DNA of 22,353 nucleotides from positions 1 to 22,353 of the forward strand of contig CAJPRR010000018.1 of the NCBI GenBank assembly GCA_905373085.1, read 5' to 3'. The notes beneath the pieces are model-generated. The model was not told where the DNA came from, searched no databases, and saw only the letters and a list, made by a program, of their open reading frames with translations. Positions 6,106 to 13,051 of the stretch are shown piece after piece (the stretch's first letter is position 1; the number at the start of each line of letters is the position of its first letter). This DNA is from an uncultured Selenomonas sp. GTDB taxonomy: Bacteria > Bacillota > Negativicutes > Selenomonadales > Selenomonadaceae. The translations under genes and the position numbers were made by a program.

Positions 6106-6916
6106 ACTTCAAATTTTCAACAACACGGATTTCGGCAGCGTCCGAACGGTACTCATCGACAAAGAACCGTACTTCGTCGGCAAGGATGTCTGCGAGGCGT
6201 TCGACGACAAGAACCACAACCGTAGTCTTGGGCGTATTGATGAAGATGACAAGCGTCGCGAGCGGATCATTGATGCCCTCGGGAGGAAGCAGGAAGTCAT
6301 TCTCATCAATGAGAGCGGGCTCTATGCGTTACTGTTTGCGATGCAGCCTCAGAAGGCGCACAACGGTGGGGTATCAGATGAGTACCCCATCGAAGTTCGT
6401 GAGAGAATCAAGAAGCTGCGCCGCTTCAAACGCTGGGTCACCTCGGAAGTTCTCCCCGCGATTCGCAAAACCGGCACTTACAGCGTCCCAAAACTGGAGA
6501 GGAATCCGAAGTACCGCACCCGCATGATTGGAACGGCCGTGCGAGACATCCGCAGCACGGCGGCGGAACTGCAGAAGCTCTTCAGCATCAAAGACGGCAT
6601 CGCGCTCGCCAAGGCAACGAGTCTCATCGAGAAGGCCTACGGCGTTGAGATGGATGAGATCAAAGCGCTCATCCCACCTGCAGCACACGATACGGGTTTT
6701 CTCAATCCTACGGCCATCGGTGCGCAGCTTGGCGGTATCTCAGCGCGCGAAGTGAATCTGATGCTACAAAACATCGGTCTGCAGCAAAAGCTTGATAAGG
6801 AGTGGCGCATCACAGCCAAAGGGGCGCAATACGGCGAGGAGATGCCGTTTGAGCGGAACGGGCACAGCGGTTATCAGATTCGCTGGAATGAGAGCGTTAT
6901 AGATACTCTTCGGTAA
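6098..6916 (+). CDS. Phage antirepressor, Bro-N domain
   Basis: A 272-aa protein. Residues 1-125 form a Bro-N domain (LQIFNNTDFGSVRTVLIDKE, PYFVGKDVCEAFDDKN, INESGLYALLFA, FKRWVTSEVLPAIRKTGTY), shared by phage antirepressors and baculovirus BRO proteins. The C-terminal part (about 200-270: FLNPTAIGAQLGGISAREVN and a RITAKGAQYG segment) resembles the winged-helix C-domains found in many phage antirepressors. Such proteins bind DNA or inactivate repressors during induction. ATG 6098 overlaps the preceding stop and follows an AAAGGAGG site. The central linker (about 130-195) is probably helical. The target repressor cannot be told from sequence. Confidence 0.9.
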   Translation: MNKLQIFNNTDFGSVRTVLIDKEPYFVGKDVCEAFDDKNHNRSLGRIDEDDKRRERIIDALGRKQEVILINESGLYALLFAMQPQKAHNGGVSDEYPIEVRERIKKLRRFKRWVTSEVLPAIRKTGTYSVPKLERNPKYRTRMIGTAVRDIRSTAAELQKLFSIKDGIALAKATSLIEKAYGVEMDEIKALIPPAAHDTGFLNPTAIGAQLGGISAREVNLMLQNIGLQQKLDKEWRITAKGAQYGEEMPFERNGHSGYQIRWNESVIDTLR

Positions 6917-7065
6917 GCCGAAACGCCCGCAAGGGCGTCCGCGGGGGATTGCCTACCCGCGCTGATGATGGCAGGCAGAAGCGTCCCGCCTCGATGCACG
7001 AGGCGAATCATGGTAGAAACGCAAACGAACAGGCGGGGCGCATTCCTGCATAAGGGGGTGGAAGC
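6917..7065 (+). promoter_or_regulatory. Hairpin-rich gap, possible leader or structured RNA
   Basis: The gap between the antirepressor and the next operon holds several hairpins: 6923-6938 (6 bp, GCAA tetraloop), 6941-6960 (5 bp), 6987-7005 (7 bp) and a long-range 11-bp stem pairing 6981-6991 with 7031-7041. The last two share bases and cannot form together, as in switch-like leaders. It also carries the second copy of a 19-bp repeat also found at 821-839, including an extended -10-like TGGTAGAAA without a clear -35. No T-tract terminator was seen. Confidence 0.35.
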
Positions 7066-7452
7066 ATGGCAAAGAGAGCCGTCGACGAGGCGGTAACGCA
7101 GCTTGTTGCGACGCTTCTTGAGGGCATCGCGAAAATCGCCGAGGAGCAGGTCAAGGCTCGCACAGACGAGCTGACAGCAGAAATCCTGGCAAAGCTGCCG
7201 GAAGTGGTGGCATTGCCGCCGCCGCCCGCAGAGGTGCCGCAGGAGCGGCTGCTGACGACCGCTGACGTGGCAGAACTGCTCGCTTGCTCAGAGGACAAGG
7301 TCAAGAAGCGTATGGACGCGGGCGACCTCGCCTACATCGTGGAGCGAGGGAGCGACCGCAGACGAATTCCGTATTCGTGGGTGGTGGAGTACATACATCG
7401 CCACAAACGATATGCGGGGCCGCTGGGAAAGAGATGGGAGGCAACATCATGA
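7066..7452 (+). CDS. Excisionase-type helix-turn-helix (HTH_17) protein
   Basis: A 128-aa protein. Residues 1-45 are an amphipathic helix with coiled-coil character, 46-58 a Pro-rich linker, and 60-115 a MerR/excisionase-like winged helix (RLLTTADVAELLACSEDKVK, then DAGDLAYIVERGSDRRRIPY). DNA binding is likely; the N-terminal helix may mediate oligomerisation. ATG 7066 follows a GGGGGTGG site, and the stop overlaps the next start (ATGA). Being 6 kb from int it may not be the true excisionase; a replication or regulatory role is equally possible. Confidence 0.75.
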   Translation: MAKRAVDEAVTQLVATLLEGIAKIAEEQVKARTDELTAEILAKLPEVVALPPPPAEVPQERLLTTADVAELLACSEDKVKKRMDAGDLAYIVERGSDRRRIPYSWVVEYIHRHKRYAGPLGKRWEATS

Positions 7453-7559
7453 AGAGCAAGAGAATCCGCCGCAAGGGCGGCATCGCCGTGATCGCCGTGC
7501 AGTACGAGGACGGCGAGGTCATGCAGTACATCTTTGACAGGGAGGGACGAGTCGCATGA
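7449..7559 (+). CDS. 36-aa microprotein, coupled on both sides
   Basis: ATG 7449 overlaps the previous stop (ATGA) and its own stop overlaps the ATG at 7556, so it is translationally coupled on both sides and very likely made. The 36 residues begin with a basic stretch (MKSKRIRRKGG) followed by a probable beta hairpin (IAVIAVQYEDGEVMQYIFD). No family is recognised. Confidence 0.6.
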   Translation: MKSKRIRRKGGIAVIAVQYEDGEVMQYIFDREGRVA

Positions 7560-7918
7560 AGATTTACATCGCGCATCCGTACACAGGCGACGAGGAGAAG
7601 AACCGCGAGCGTGCGTTACGGGCGGAAGAGCTGCTGCGCAAGGCGACGCCAAACGCGGAGTTCTTCAACCCCGTCGGCAGGATGACGGAGCGGTTTAGGG
7701 GGATGTCCTATGCCGGCATTATGGCACACTGCTTGGGCGAACTCACACGATGCGACGGCATCGTATTTTGCGGTGATTGGAAAGAGAGCACGGGCTGCCG
7801 CATCGAGGCACAGGTAGCACAGAGGTTGAGCTTGCCGCGCTGGTACGGGGTGGATGCCTACGCCAAGATGTGGAGGTGCGTCGAAATCGAGGCGCAGTAC
7901 GAGGAGGTAGTCTTATGA
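7556..7918 (+). CDS. DUF4406-like, nucleoside 2-deoxyribosyltransferase fold
   Basis: A 120-aa protein starting MKIYIAHPYTGDEEKN, the opening strand and loop of DUF4406 / nucleoside 2-deoxyribosyltransferase-like proteins. Later segments fit the same Rossmann-like fold: FFNPVGRM, LTRCDGIVFCGDWKESTGCR and the acidic helix IEAQVAQRL. Relatives cleave or transfer bases on deoxyribonucleosides or bind nucleotides; the activity here is unproven. A role in nucleotide salvage or modification during phage DNA synthesis is the simplest guess. It overlaps the neighbouring ORFs by 4 bp on each side, within a tightly packed operon. Confidence 0.72.
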   Translation: MKIYIAHPYTGDEEKNRERALRAEELLRKATPNAEFFNPVGRMTERFRGMSYAGIMAHCLGELTRCDGIVFCGDWKESTGCRIEAQVAQRLSLPRWYGVDAYAKMWRCVEIEAQYEEVVL

Positions 7919-8046
7919 CAGAGACAACACGCATGCAGGAGCTTATCGAGATTTTTTGTGATGCCGATCGGCGTCGGGGACTCTCGGCGGAGGAGATCGA
8001 GCGGTATTGCCCGACCATCGACGCCGCTGTTGATGCGGTGGGGTGA
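7915..8046 (+). CDS. 43-aa hypothetical protein
   Basis: ATG 7915 overlaps the previous stop (ATGA) and has GAGGAGG upstream within the preceding gene. The product is acidic and helical (MQELIEIFCDADRRRGLSAE). No family is recognised. Translational coupling supports it as a real small gene. Confidence 0.55.
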   Translation: MTETTRMQELIEIFCDADRRRGLSAEEIERYCPTIDAAVDAVG

Positions 8047-8052
8047 TGGTCG

Positions 8053-8628
8053 ATGAGCTTTGACAAGCGTGCGTACAGCCGCACGTACGAACGAGAAACA
8101 TACCATTGGCGAAAAGCGCATCATGTCTGCACGAAATGCGGCAAAGAGGACGCAGAACCGCACAAGACGCTCTGCGCGGAGTGTGCTGCAAAATGCGCTG
8201 CAACTGACAAGAAGTACAGGGACTCGCTGGACGAGGAGCGGCGGCGGAGAATCAAGCAACAAAAACAGGCGCAAAAGGATCGTCGCCGAAGCTCGGGGCT
8301 GTGTGTAGAGTGTGGGAAGACGGCGGTCAAGGGAAGAAGGTTCTGTCTGGATTGCATGATCAAGACGCGCCGCAGAAATAAGAAGCAATATGACGCGAAG
8401 AGGGTGAAGACGATCTTTGCCGATGGTCTTTGCTGCCGCTGCAACGAGCCTGCGCTGCCCGATAAGATGCTTTGCGCAAAGCACTACGATATCGCGCGGC
8501 GCAGCATCGAAAAGGTGAATCGCCTGAATCAGGAGAGGGAAACCACTGCCAATCATGTGTGGCGAGGCGACAATCGCGTAGTTTTCCAGAAAAAGAAAAA
8601 GCGCTCAGAGCAGCAGCAACTGCACTGA
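8053..8628 (+). CDS. Triple zinc-ribbon basic protein
   Basis: A 191-aa, very basic protein with three successive Cys knuckle pairs: C26/C29 with C41/C44, C84/C87 with C98/C101, and C127/C130 with C141/H144. Each resembles a small zinc ribbon (CxxCG...CxxC). The linkers are Lys/Arg-rich helices (EERRRRIKQQKQAQKDRRR), and the tail is Lys-rich, KKKKRSEQQQ. Zinc-dependent binding to nucleic acid is likely; function is otherwise unknown. Its coding end overlaps a hairpin that reads as a terminator on the other strand. Start ATG 8053 follows GGGGTGATGG. Internal triplication is suggested by the regular spacing. Confidence 0.75.
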   Translation: MSFDKRAYSRTYERETYHWRKAHHVCTKCGKEDAEPHKTLCAECAAKCAATDKKYRDSLDEERRRRIKQQKQAQKDRRRSSGLCVECGKTAVKGRRFCLDCMIKTRRRNKKQYDAKRVKTIFADGLCCRCNEPALPDKMLCAKHYDIARRSIEKVNRLNQERETTANHVWRGDNRVVFQKKKKRSEQQQLH

Positions 8629-8632
8629 GCGC
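8591..8632 (-). terminator. Minus-strand intrinsic terminator over the 3' end of the zinc-ribbon gene
   Basis: A perfect 8-bp inverted repeat (8601-8608 with 8625-8632) is followed on the minus strand by TTTTTCTTTTT (8600-8590). The T-tract is the complement of the gene's Lys codons. It would stop leftward, antisense transcription; no leftward gene nearby is convincing. Confidence 0.45.
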
Positions 8633-8683
8633 AAAGGAAATCACATCACTGCAAGTATATCATGAAACGAGGAGGAAATCTAC

Positions 8684-9148
8684 ATGGAAATCACAGTGAA
8701 CATTCACGGTCTGGATTCTCTGGCACGGGCGGTCGCGGCGATGGCGCAGGCGATCGGGCGCGGGCAGGGCGGGACATTGGCTGTTCCTGCCGCTCCTGCG
8801 GCGCAAGCGCCCATCGTACCGCACGCAGCTGCGGCTGCACCTGCAACGGCTGCTGCGGCTTCCGCCGCTCCTGCGCCGTCGGCGCCTGCTCCGGCTGCTC
8901 CGGCTGAACCCGTGCCGACGGCTCCTACGCTTGCCGCTCCTGCGGCGGCGGTACCCTTGGCGACGGCGCCGCAGCAGTACACGCTCGCGGAACTGCAAAA
9001 GGCGGTCATGCCGCTCCTCGATGCAGGGCGCATGGCAGATCTGCAGCAGGTGCTCGCCAAGTACGGCGCACAGGATTTGACGAAGGTGCCCGCCGAGCAG
9101 TACGGCGCACTGGCCGCTGACTTCCGCGCACTGGGGGCGCGGCTCTGA
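8684..9148 (+). CDS. Ala/Pro-rich linker protein with conserved C-terminal helix domain
   Basis: A 154-aa protein in three parts. Residues 1-30 begin MEITVNIHGLDSLARAVAAM. Residues 32-95 are a low-complexity Ala/Pro linker. Residues 98-154 form a compact helical segment (YTLAELQKAVMPLLDAGRMA, LQQVLAKYGAQDLTKVP). Proteins of this layout commonly sit just upstream of DUF2800 genes in Firmicute phages; no function is known to me. ATG 8684 follows GAGGAGG. Its stop overlaps the start of the nuclease gene by 1 bp, suggesting coupled translation and a shared role. Confidence 0.75.
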   Translation: MEITVNIHGLDSLARAVAAMAQAIGRGQGGTLAVPAAPAAQAPIVPHAAAAAPATAAAASAAPAPSAPAPAAPAEPVPTAPTLAAPAAAVPLATAPQQYTLAELQKAVMPLLDAGRMADLQQVLAKYGAQDLTKVPAEQYGALAADFRALGARL

Positions 9149-10302
9149 TGGGCAAGGCAGCGCACGCGCTTTTGTCAGCGTCAAGCGCACACCGTTGGCT
9201 CGTCTGCACGGCAGCGCCGAAGCTTGAGGCGACGTTCCCGGACACGACAGGCGAGTATGCACGTGAAGGAACGCTGGCGCATGAGATCTGTGAGCTGAAG
9301 CTCACGAAGTATGTGACGGCGATGGCAAAAGGGACGTACACGAAGAAGCTCAATGCGCTCAAGAAGCATGAGCTCTACCAGCCGGAGATGTTGGAGACGA
9401 GCGAGGCGTACATGGACTACATCAAGAGCGTCGCGCTCTCGTACCCGACGGCGCCGGCGATCGCCATCGAGCGGCGCGTCAATTTCAGCGACTACGCACC
9501 GGACGGCTTCGGCACGGCAGACTGCCTGCTGCTGGCGGGAGACGTGCTGCACGTCATCGACTACAAGCACGGCAAGGGCGTCGTTGTCGATGCGGCAAAG
9601 AACCCGCAGATGATGCTCTACGCACTGGGCACTATGCGCGACTATGCAATGCTCTATCAATTCAAAACGGTAAAGATGGCAATCGTGCAGCCGCGCGTCG
9701 GAAACATCAGCGAGTTCGAGATGAGCGCGGATGCGCTGCTCGATTGGGGAAAGACGGTCGTCCGTCCGAAAGCGCAGGAGGCGCTTTCGGATGCAGGACA
9801 GTTCAGCCCCGGCGAGCATTGCCGCTTCTGCCGTGCGAAGTATGCGTGCAAGGCACGCAGCGAGCATTTCGCTTCGTTCGCGGAGCTTGCCGAGGCACGC
9901 GCCGATCCGAGGCTTCTGACGCTCGACGAGCTGGGGGCGCTCCTCCACAACGCAAAGATGCTCAAAAAGTGGGCAGAGGACTTGGAGGAACACGCGCTCG
10001 CGGAATGCCTCGAAGGTCGTGCGGTACCCGGCTGGAAGGCGGTCGAAGGGCGCGGCAGCCGTGCCTTTACAGATGCCGATGCCGCTTTTGAAAAGCTCGT
10101 CGCGGGCGGCGTCGAGGAGGCTGTCCTGTATGAGCGCCGCCCCTTGACGCTCGCGCAAGCGGAGAAGACGATCGGCAAGAAGCTGTTCACGAAGCTTGTC
10201 GGCGACATGGTGGTAAAGACGCCGGGCAAGCCGACACTCGCGAAGGTCTCGGACAAGCGTCCGGCAGTCACGAATGTCGCCAAAGCGGCGGATGTATTTT
10301 AA
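9148..10302 (+). CDS. DUF2800 PD-(D/E)XK nuclease with Cas4-like cysteine cluster
   Basis: A 384-aa protein of the DUF2800 / PD-(D/E)XK exonuclease group, probably resecting DNA ends for phage recombination. Visible motifs: EGTLAH (H45), GTAD (122-125), VIDYKHGKG (D138, K140) and QMMLYA (Q154). Four Cys at 20, 225, 228 and 234 (HCRFCRAKYACKAR) have the one-plus-three arrangement that binds a 4Fe-4S cluster in Cas4 and AddB. The extreme C-terminus AKAADVF recurs in two other replication proteins here. ATG 9148 overlaps the preceding stop. It is 35 bp before the single-strand-binding gene, a pairing usual for exonuclease and SSB. Confidence 0.85.
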   Translation: MGKAAHALLSASSAHRWLVCTAAPKLEATFPDTTGEYAREGTLAHEICELKLTKYVTAMAKGTYTKKLNALKKHELYQPEMLETSEAYMDYIKSVALSYPTAPAIAIERRVNFSDYAPDGFGTADCLLLAGDVLHVIDYKHGKGVVVDAAKNPQMMLYALGTMRDYAMLYQFKTVKMAIVQPRVGNISEFEMSADALLDWGKTVVRPKAQEALSDAGQFSPGEHCRFCRAKYACKARSEHFASFAELAEARADPRLLTLDELGALLHNAKMLKKWAEDLEEHALAECLEGRAVPGWKAVEGRGSRAFTDADAAFEKLVAGGVEEAVLYERRPLTLAQAEKTIGKKLFTKLVGDMVVKTPGKPTLAKVSDKRPAVTNVAKAADVF

Positions 10303-10337
10303 TGTCACAGGTCACAGGTTGAAAGGATGAATGAATC

Positions 10338-11006
10338 ATGGGTTACACGATGAGACCGACGGATGTTCTTTTGAAAAATGTGCGCCTCTCCTATGTGCGC
10401 TTCGACAAAGCGACGTCGAGGAATCCGAATCAAGAGAAGAAGTACAGCTGCACGATCCTCCTGCCGAAGTCGGATGCTGCACAGAAGCAAGCTGTTGACG
10501 CGGCGATCGAGGCGGCGATCCGCGTCGGACGCGAAAAGTTCGGCAGCCGCGTGCCGATGCAGCCGAAGACGGTCATCCACGACGGCGACGGGCTTTCTCC
10601 GACGGGCAAGGAGTACAGCGCTGAGGCGAAAGGGCATTGGGTGTTCACGGCAAGCCTTCCGGAGTCGAGGGGGCCTGTGGATGTCGTGGATCTGGGGCGC
10701 AACCCGATCATGAATCAGAGCGAGATCTACAGCGGCATGTTCGTCAACGTGCTCGTGAACTTCTACTTCTACGCGAACGAGTCGATGGGCGTCGGCGCAG
10801 GACTCGGTCCCGTGCAGAAGGTGGCAGATGGCGAGCCGCTGGGCGGCAAGCTGCCGTCGGCGGACGATGTGTTCGGCGCGCCGGAGGCTCCTCAAGCCGG
10901 CGGTTATACGTATCAGACGCCCGCTGCAGCGGCGCCTGTACCGCCTGCGGCGTATGCTGCGGCAGCCGGGGCGAGCGTCAATCCCGTGACGGGAGCGCCA
11001 ATGTGA
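10338..11006 (+). CDS. DUF2815 single-stranded-DNA-binding protein
   Basis: A 222-aa protein of the DUF2815 family, which has an OB-type fold related to phage ssDNA-binding proteins. Residues 8-170 are the conserved domain (VLLKNVRLSYVRFDKATSRN, KKYSCTILLPKSD, FVNVLVNFYFYANESMG). Residues 173-222 are a disordered Pro/Ala tail. The tail begins with SADDVFGAPE (174-183), nearly identical to a segment of the primase gene and similar to the C-terminus of the nuclease; it recalls the acidic-aromatic tip of bacterial SSB. It likely coats ssDNA during replication and recombination. Start ATG 10338 follows GAAAGGATG-type pairing. Confidence 0.85.
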   Translation: MGYTMRPTDVLLKNVRLSYVRFDKATSRNPNQEKKYSCTILLPKSDAAQKQAVDAAIEAAIRVGREKFGSRVPMQPKTVIHDGDGLSPTGKEYSAEAKGHWVFTASLPESRGPVDVVDLGRNPIMNQSEIYSGMFVNVLVNFYFYANESMGVGAGLGPVQKVADGEPLGGKLPSADDVFGAPEAPQAGGYTYQTPAAAAPVPPAAYAAAAGASVNPVTGAPM

Positions 11007-11020
11007 TATGGATTCCGGCG

Positions 11021-11041
11021 AGGGGAGTTACATGCTCCCCT
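11021..11041 (+). other. Perfect hairpin in polymerase leader
   Basis: A 7-bp perfect stem (AGGGGAG at 11021-11027 with CTCCCCT at 11035-11041) with a 7-nt loop lies between the SSB stop and the polymerase start. It hides an alternative ribosome site and ATG at 11032, which favours the start at 11062. It may protect mRNA or tune translation; no T-tract follows. Confidence 0.45.
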
Positions 11042-11061
11042 ATTCGCCTTTGGAGAAGATC

Positions 11062-13038
11062 ATGAAGCATTTATCGGTTGATATAGAAACTTACAGCGAG
11101 ACGGACATCAAGCTCGGCATCGCAAAATATGTGGAAAATCCCGCGTTCGAGGTGCTGCTCTTTGCCTATGCCTATGATTTCGGCGATGTGCATGTCGTTG
11201 ATCTCGCACAGGGCGAGACGATTCCCGCTGCAGTGATCGCCGATCTGACGAATCCGGATGTCGTAAAGCACGCATACAATGCAGCGTTTGAGATACAATG
11301 CCTCCTGCGCGCGGGATTTGACATACGCCCTGCAGCGTGGGCTTGCACGATGATCCACGGCGCTTACCTGGGGCTTCCTGCCGGGCTTTCCAAGATCGGC
11401 GCGGCGCTCAAGCTGCCGCAGGACAAAAAGAAGCTCGCGAGCGGGACGGCGCTCATCCGGTATTTCTGCGTGCCGTGCAAGCCGACGAAGCGAAACGGCG
11501 GCCGAACGCGCAACTTGCCGAAGCACGATCTTGAGAAGTGGGCGCTCTTCAAAGAGTACAACGCGCAGGACGTGGTGACTGAGATGGCGGTCTATGATCG
11601 TCTACGCGCCTTCCCCGTGCCCGACGGGCTGCAAGAGGAGTGGCTTGTCGATTTCAGCCTGAACCTTCGCGGCGTGCTCATCGACCGGGAGCTTGTCCGG
11701 GGCGCGCTCGCCATCGACGCCGCGGAGCGGGAGAGCCTGCTTGAAGAAGCGGCGTCTCTTACAGGACTCGCCAACCCAAACAGCCGCGATCAGATGCTCT
11801 CATGGCTCAACGAGAACACGAGCGTCGAGATGGAGAAACTGACGAAGGAAACGGTCAAAGAAGCGCTGGGCATCGCGGGCGAGACGGGGGATACTCTGGC
11901 GATGAAGGTGCTGGACATCCGGCGGCGGCTGTCGAAGACATCGACAAAGAAATACGAGATGATGGAAAAGGCGGCGGGCGAAGGCGACCGCGTGCGCGGC
12001 ATCCTGCGCTTCTACGGCGCAAGCCGCACGGGGCGTTGGTCAGGAACACTCATTCAAGGGCAGAACCTGCCGAGGAATTACATCGAGAATCTCGACCTTG
12101 CACGCGAAATCGTGCGTCGAGGCGATAGATCTGCATTGAAACTCTGCTTCGGCGATGTCACAGATACGCTTTCCCAGCTGATTCGCACGGCGATCATCGC
12201 GCCGAGGGGCTATACCTTGTGCGTGTCAGACTTCTCGGCGATCGAGGCGCGGGTGCTGGCGTGGCTTGCTGATGAATCGTGGGTGCTTGAAGCCTTCGCG
12301 CGCGGCGAAGACATCTACTGCGCGACAGCGTCGAGCATGTTTCACGTGCCTGTCGTCAAGCACGGGGAGAACGGACACCTGCGGCAGAAGGGCAAGATCG
12401 CGACGCTCGCCTGCGGGTATCAAGGCGGCATCCCCGCTTTGAAGTCGATGGGCGCGGACAAAATGGGGCTGTCGGATGAAGAGCTCGATGAAATCGTGCA
12501 GCGCTGGCGCGGCGCGAACCCGCGCATCGCAGACTTTTGGCAGAAGGTTGAAAACTCTGCGATCTACGCCTTGGAGACGGGGCGTCCGGCAGGGCTTTCG
12601 CATGGACTCCTTTTCTCGTTGGATTATGACGACCGCTACGGGTTGCGCTTTTTGACGATTCAGCTTCCCTCAAAGCGGAAACTCTTCTATCCCGAACCGG
12701 GTCTCAAGGAGAACCAATTCGGGCGCATGGCGCTGCACTATCGCACGCAGATGGGCGCAAACTGGGCGACGACGGGCACATACGGCGGCAAACTCGTCGA
12801 GAACATCACGCAGGCGGTCGCGCGTGATTGTCTGGCAGCAGCCATCATGCGTCTAGTAGGTAAAGGCTATCGCATTGTCATGCATGTGCATGACGAGGTT
12901 GTCATCGAAGTACCGGAAGATATGGCAGATGAAGCTTTGGCAGATGTAAATGCGACCATGGCGGAGCCGCTGTCGTGGGCTGAGGGACTTTCGCTTCCTG
13001 CGGCGGGCTTTACGAATCCGTATTACATGAAGGATTAG
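11062..13038 (+). CDS. Family-A DNA polymerase with 3'-5' exonuclease domain
   Basis: Replicative phage DNA polymerase, 658 aa from ATG 11062. This start is chosen because GGAGAA lies 6 nt upstream and the exonuclease motif begins at once; the frame is open back to 11008. The exonuclease motif I is VDIETYS (D7, E9). The polymerase motifs are motif A DFSAIEARVLAWL (D390), motif B RQKGKIATLACGYQGG (R441, K445, Y453) and motif C MHVHDEVVIE (H610-E612). Tyr after motif B is followed by Gln rather than the usual Gly, as in several phage polymerases. It has the length usual for the phage subgroup that lacks the 5' nuclease. It lies between the SSB and the primase-helicase. Confidence 0.95.
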   Translation: MKHLSVDIETYSETDIKLGIAKYVENPAFEVLLFAYAYDFGDVHVVDLAQGETIPAAVIADLTNPDVVKHAYNAAFEIQCLLRAGFDIRPAAWACTMIHGAYLGLPAGLSKIGAALKLPQDKKKLASGTALIRYFCVPCKPTKRNGGRTRNLPKHDLEKWALFKEYNAQDVVTEMAVYDRLRAFPVPDGLQEEWLVDFSLNLRGVLIDRELVRGALAIDAAERESLLEEAASLTGLANPNSRDQMLSWLNENTSVEMEKLTKETVKEALGIAGETGDTLAMKVLDIRRRLSKTSTKKYEMMEKAAGEGDRVRGILRFYGASRTGRWSGTLIQGQNLPRNYIENLDLAREIVRRGDRSALKLCFGDVTDTLSQLIRTAIIAPRGYTLCVSDFSAIEARVLAWLADESWVLEAFARGEDIYCATASSMFHVPVVKHGENGHLRQKGKIATLACGYQGGIPALKSMGADKMGLSDEELDEIVQRWRGANPRIADFWQKVENSAIYALETGRPAGLSHGLLFSLDYDDRYGLRFLTIQLPSKRKLFYPEPGLKENQFGRMALHYRTQMGANWATTGTYGGKLVENITQAVARDCLAAAIMRLVGKGYRIVMHVHDEVVIEVPEDMADEALADVNATMAEPLSWAEGLSLPAAGFTNPYYMKD

Positions 13039-13051
13039 GAGGTGCGGTATT

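Noticed and set aside
8704..9165. 153-aa minus-strand Ala-rich ORF
   Set aside because: Complement of the Ala/Pro-rich linker of the plus-strand gene; low complexity only.
9181..10308. 375-aa minus-strand ORF opposite the DUF2800 gene
   Set aside because: Shadow reading with Arg/Leu-rich low-information sequence; the plus-strand nuclease has motifs and coupled neighbours.
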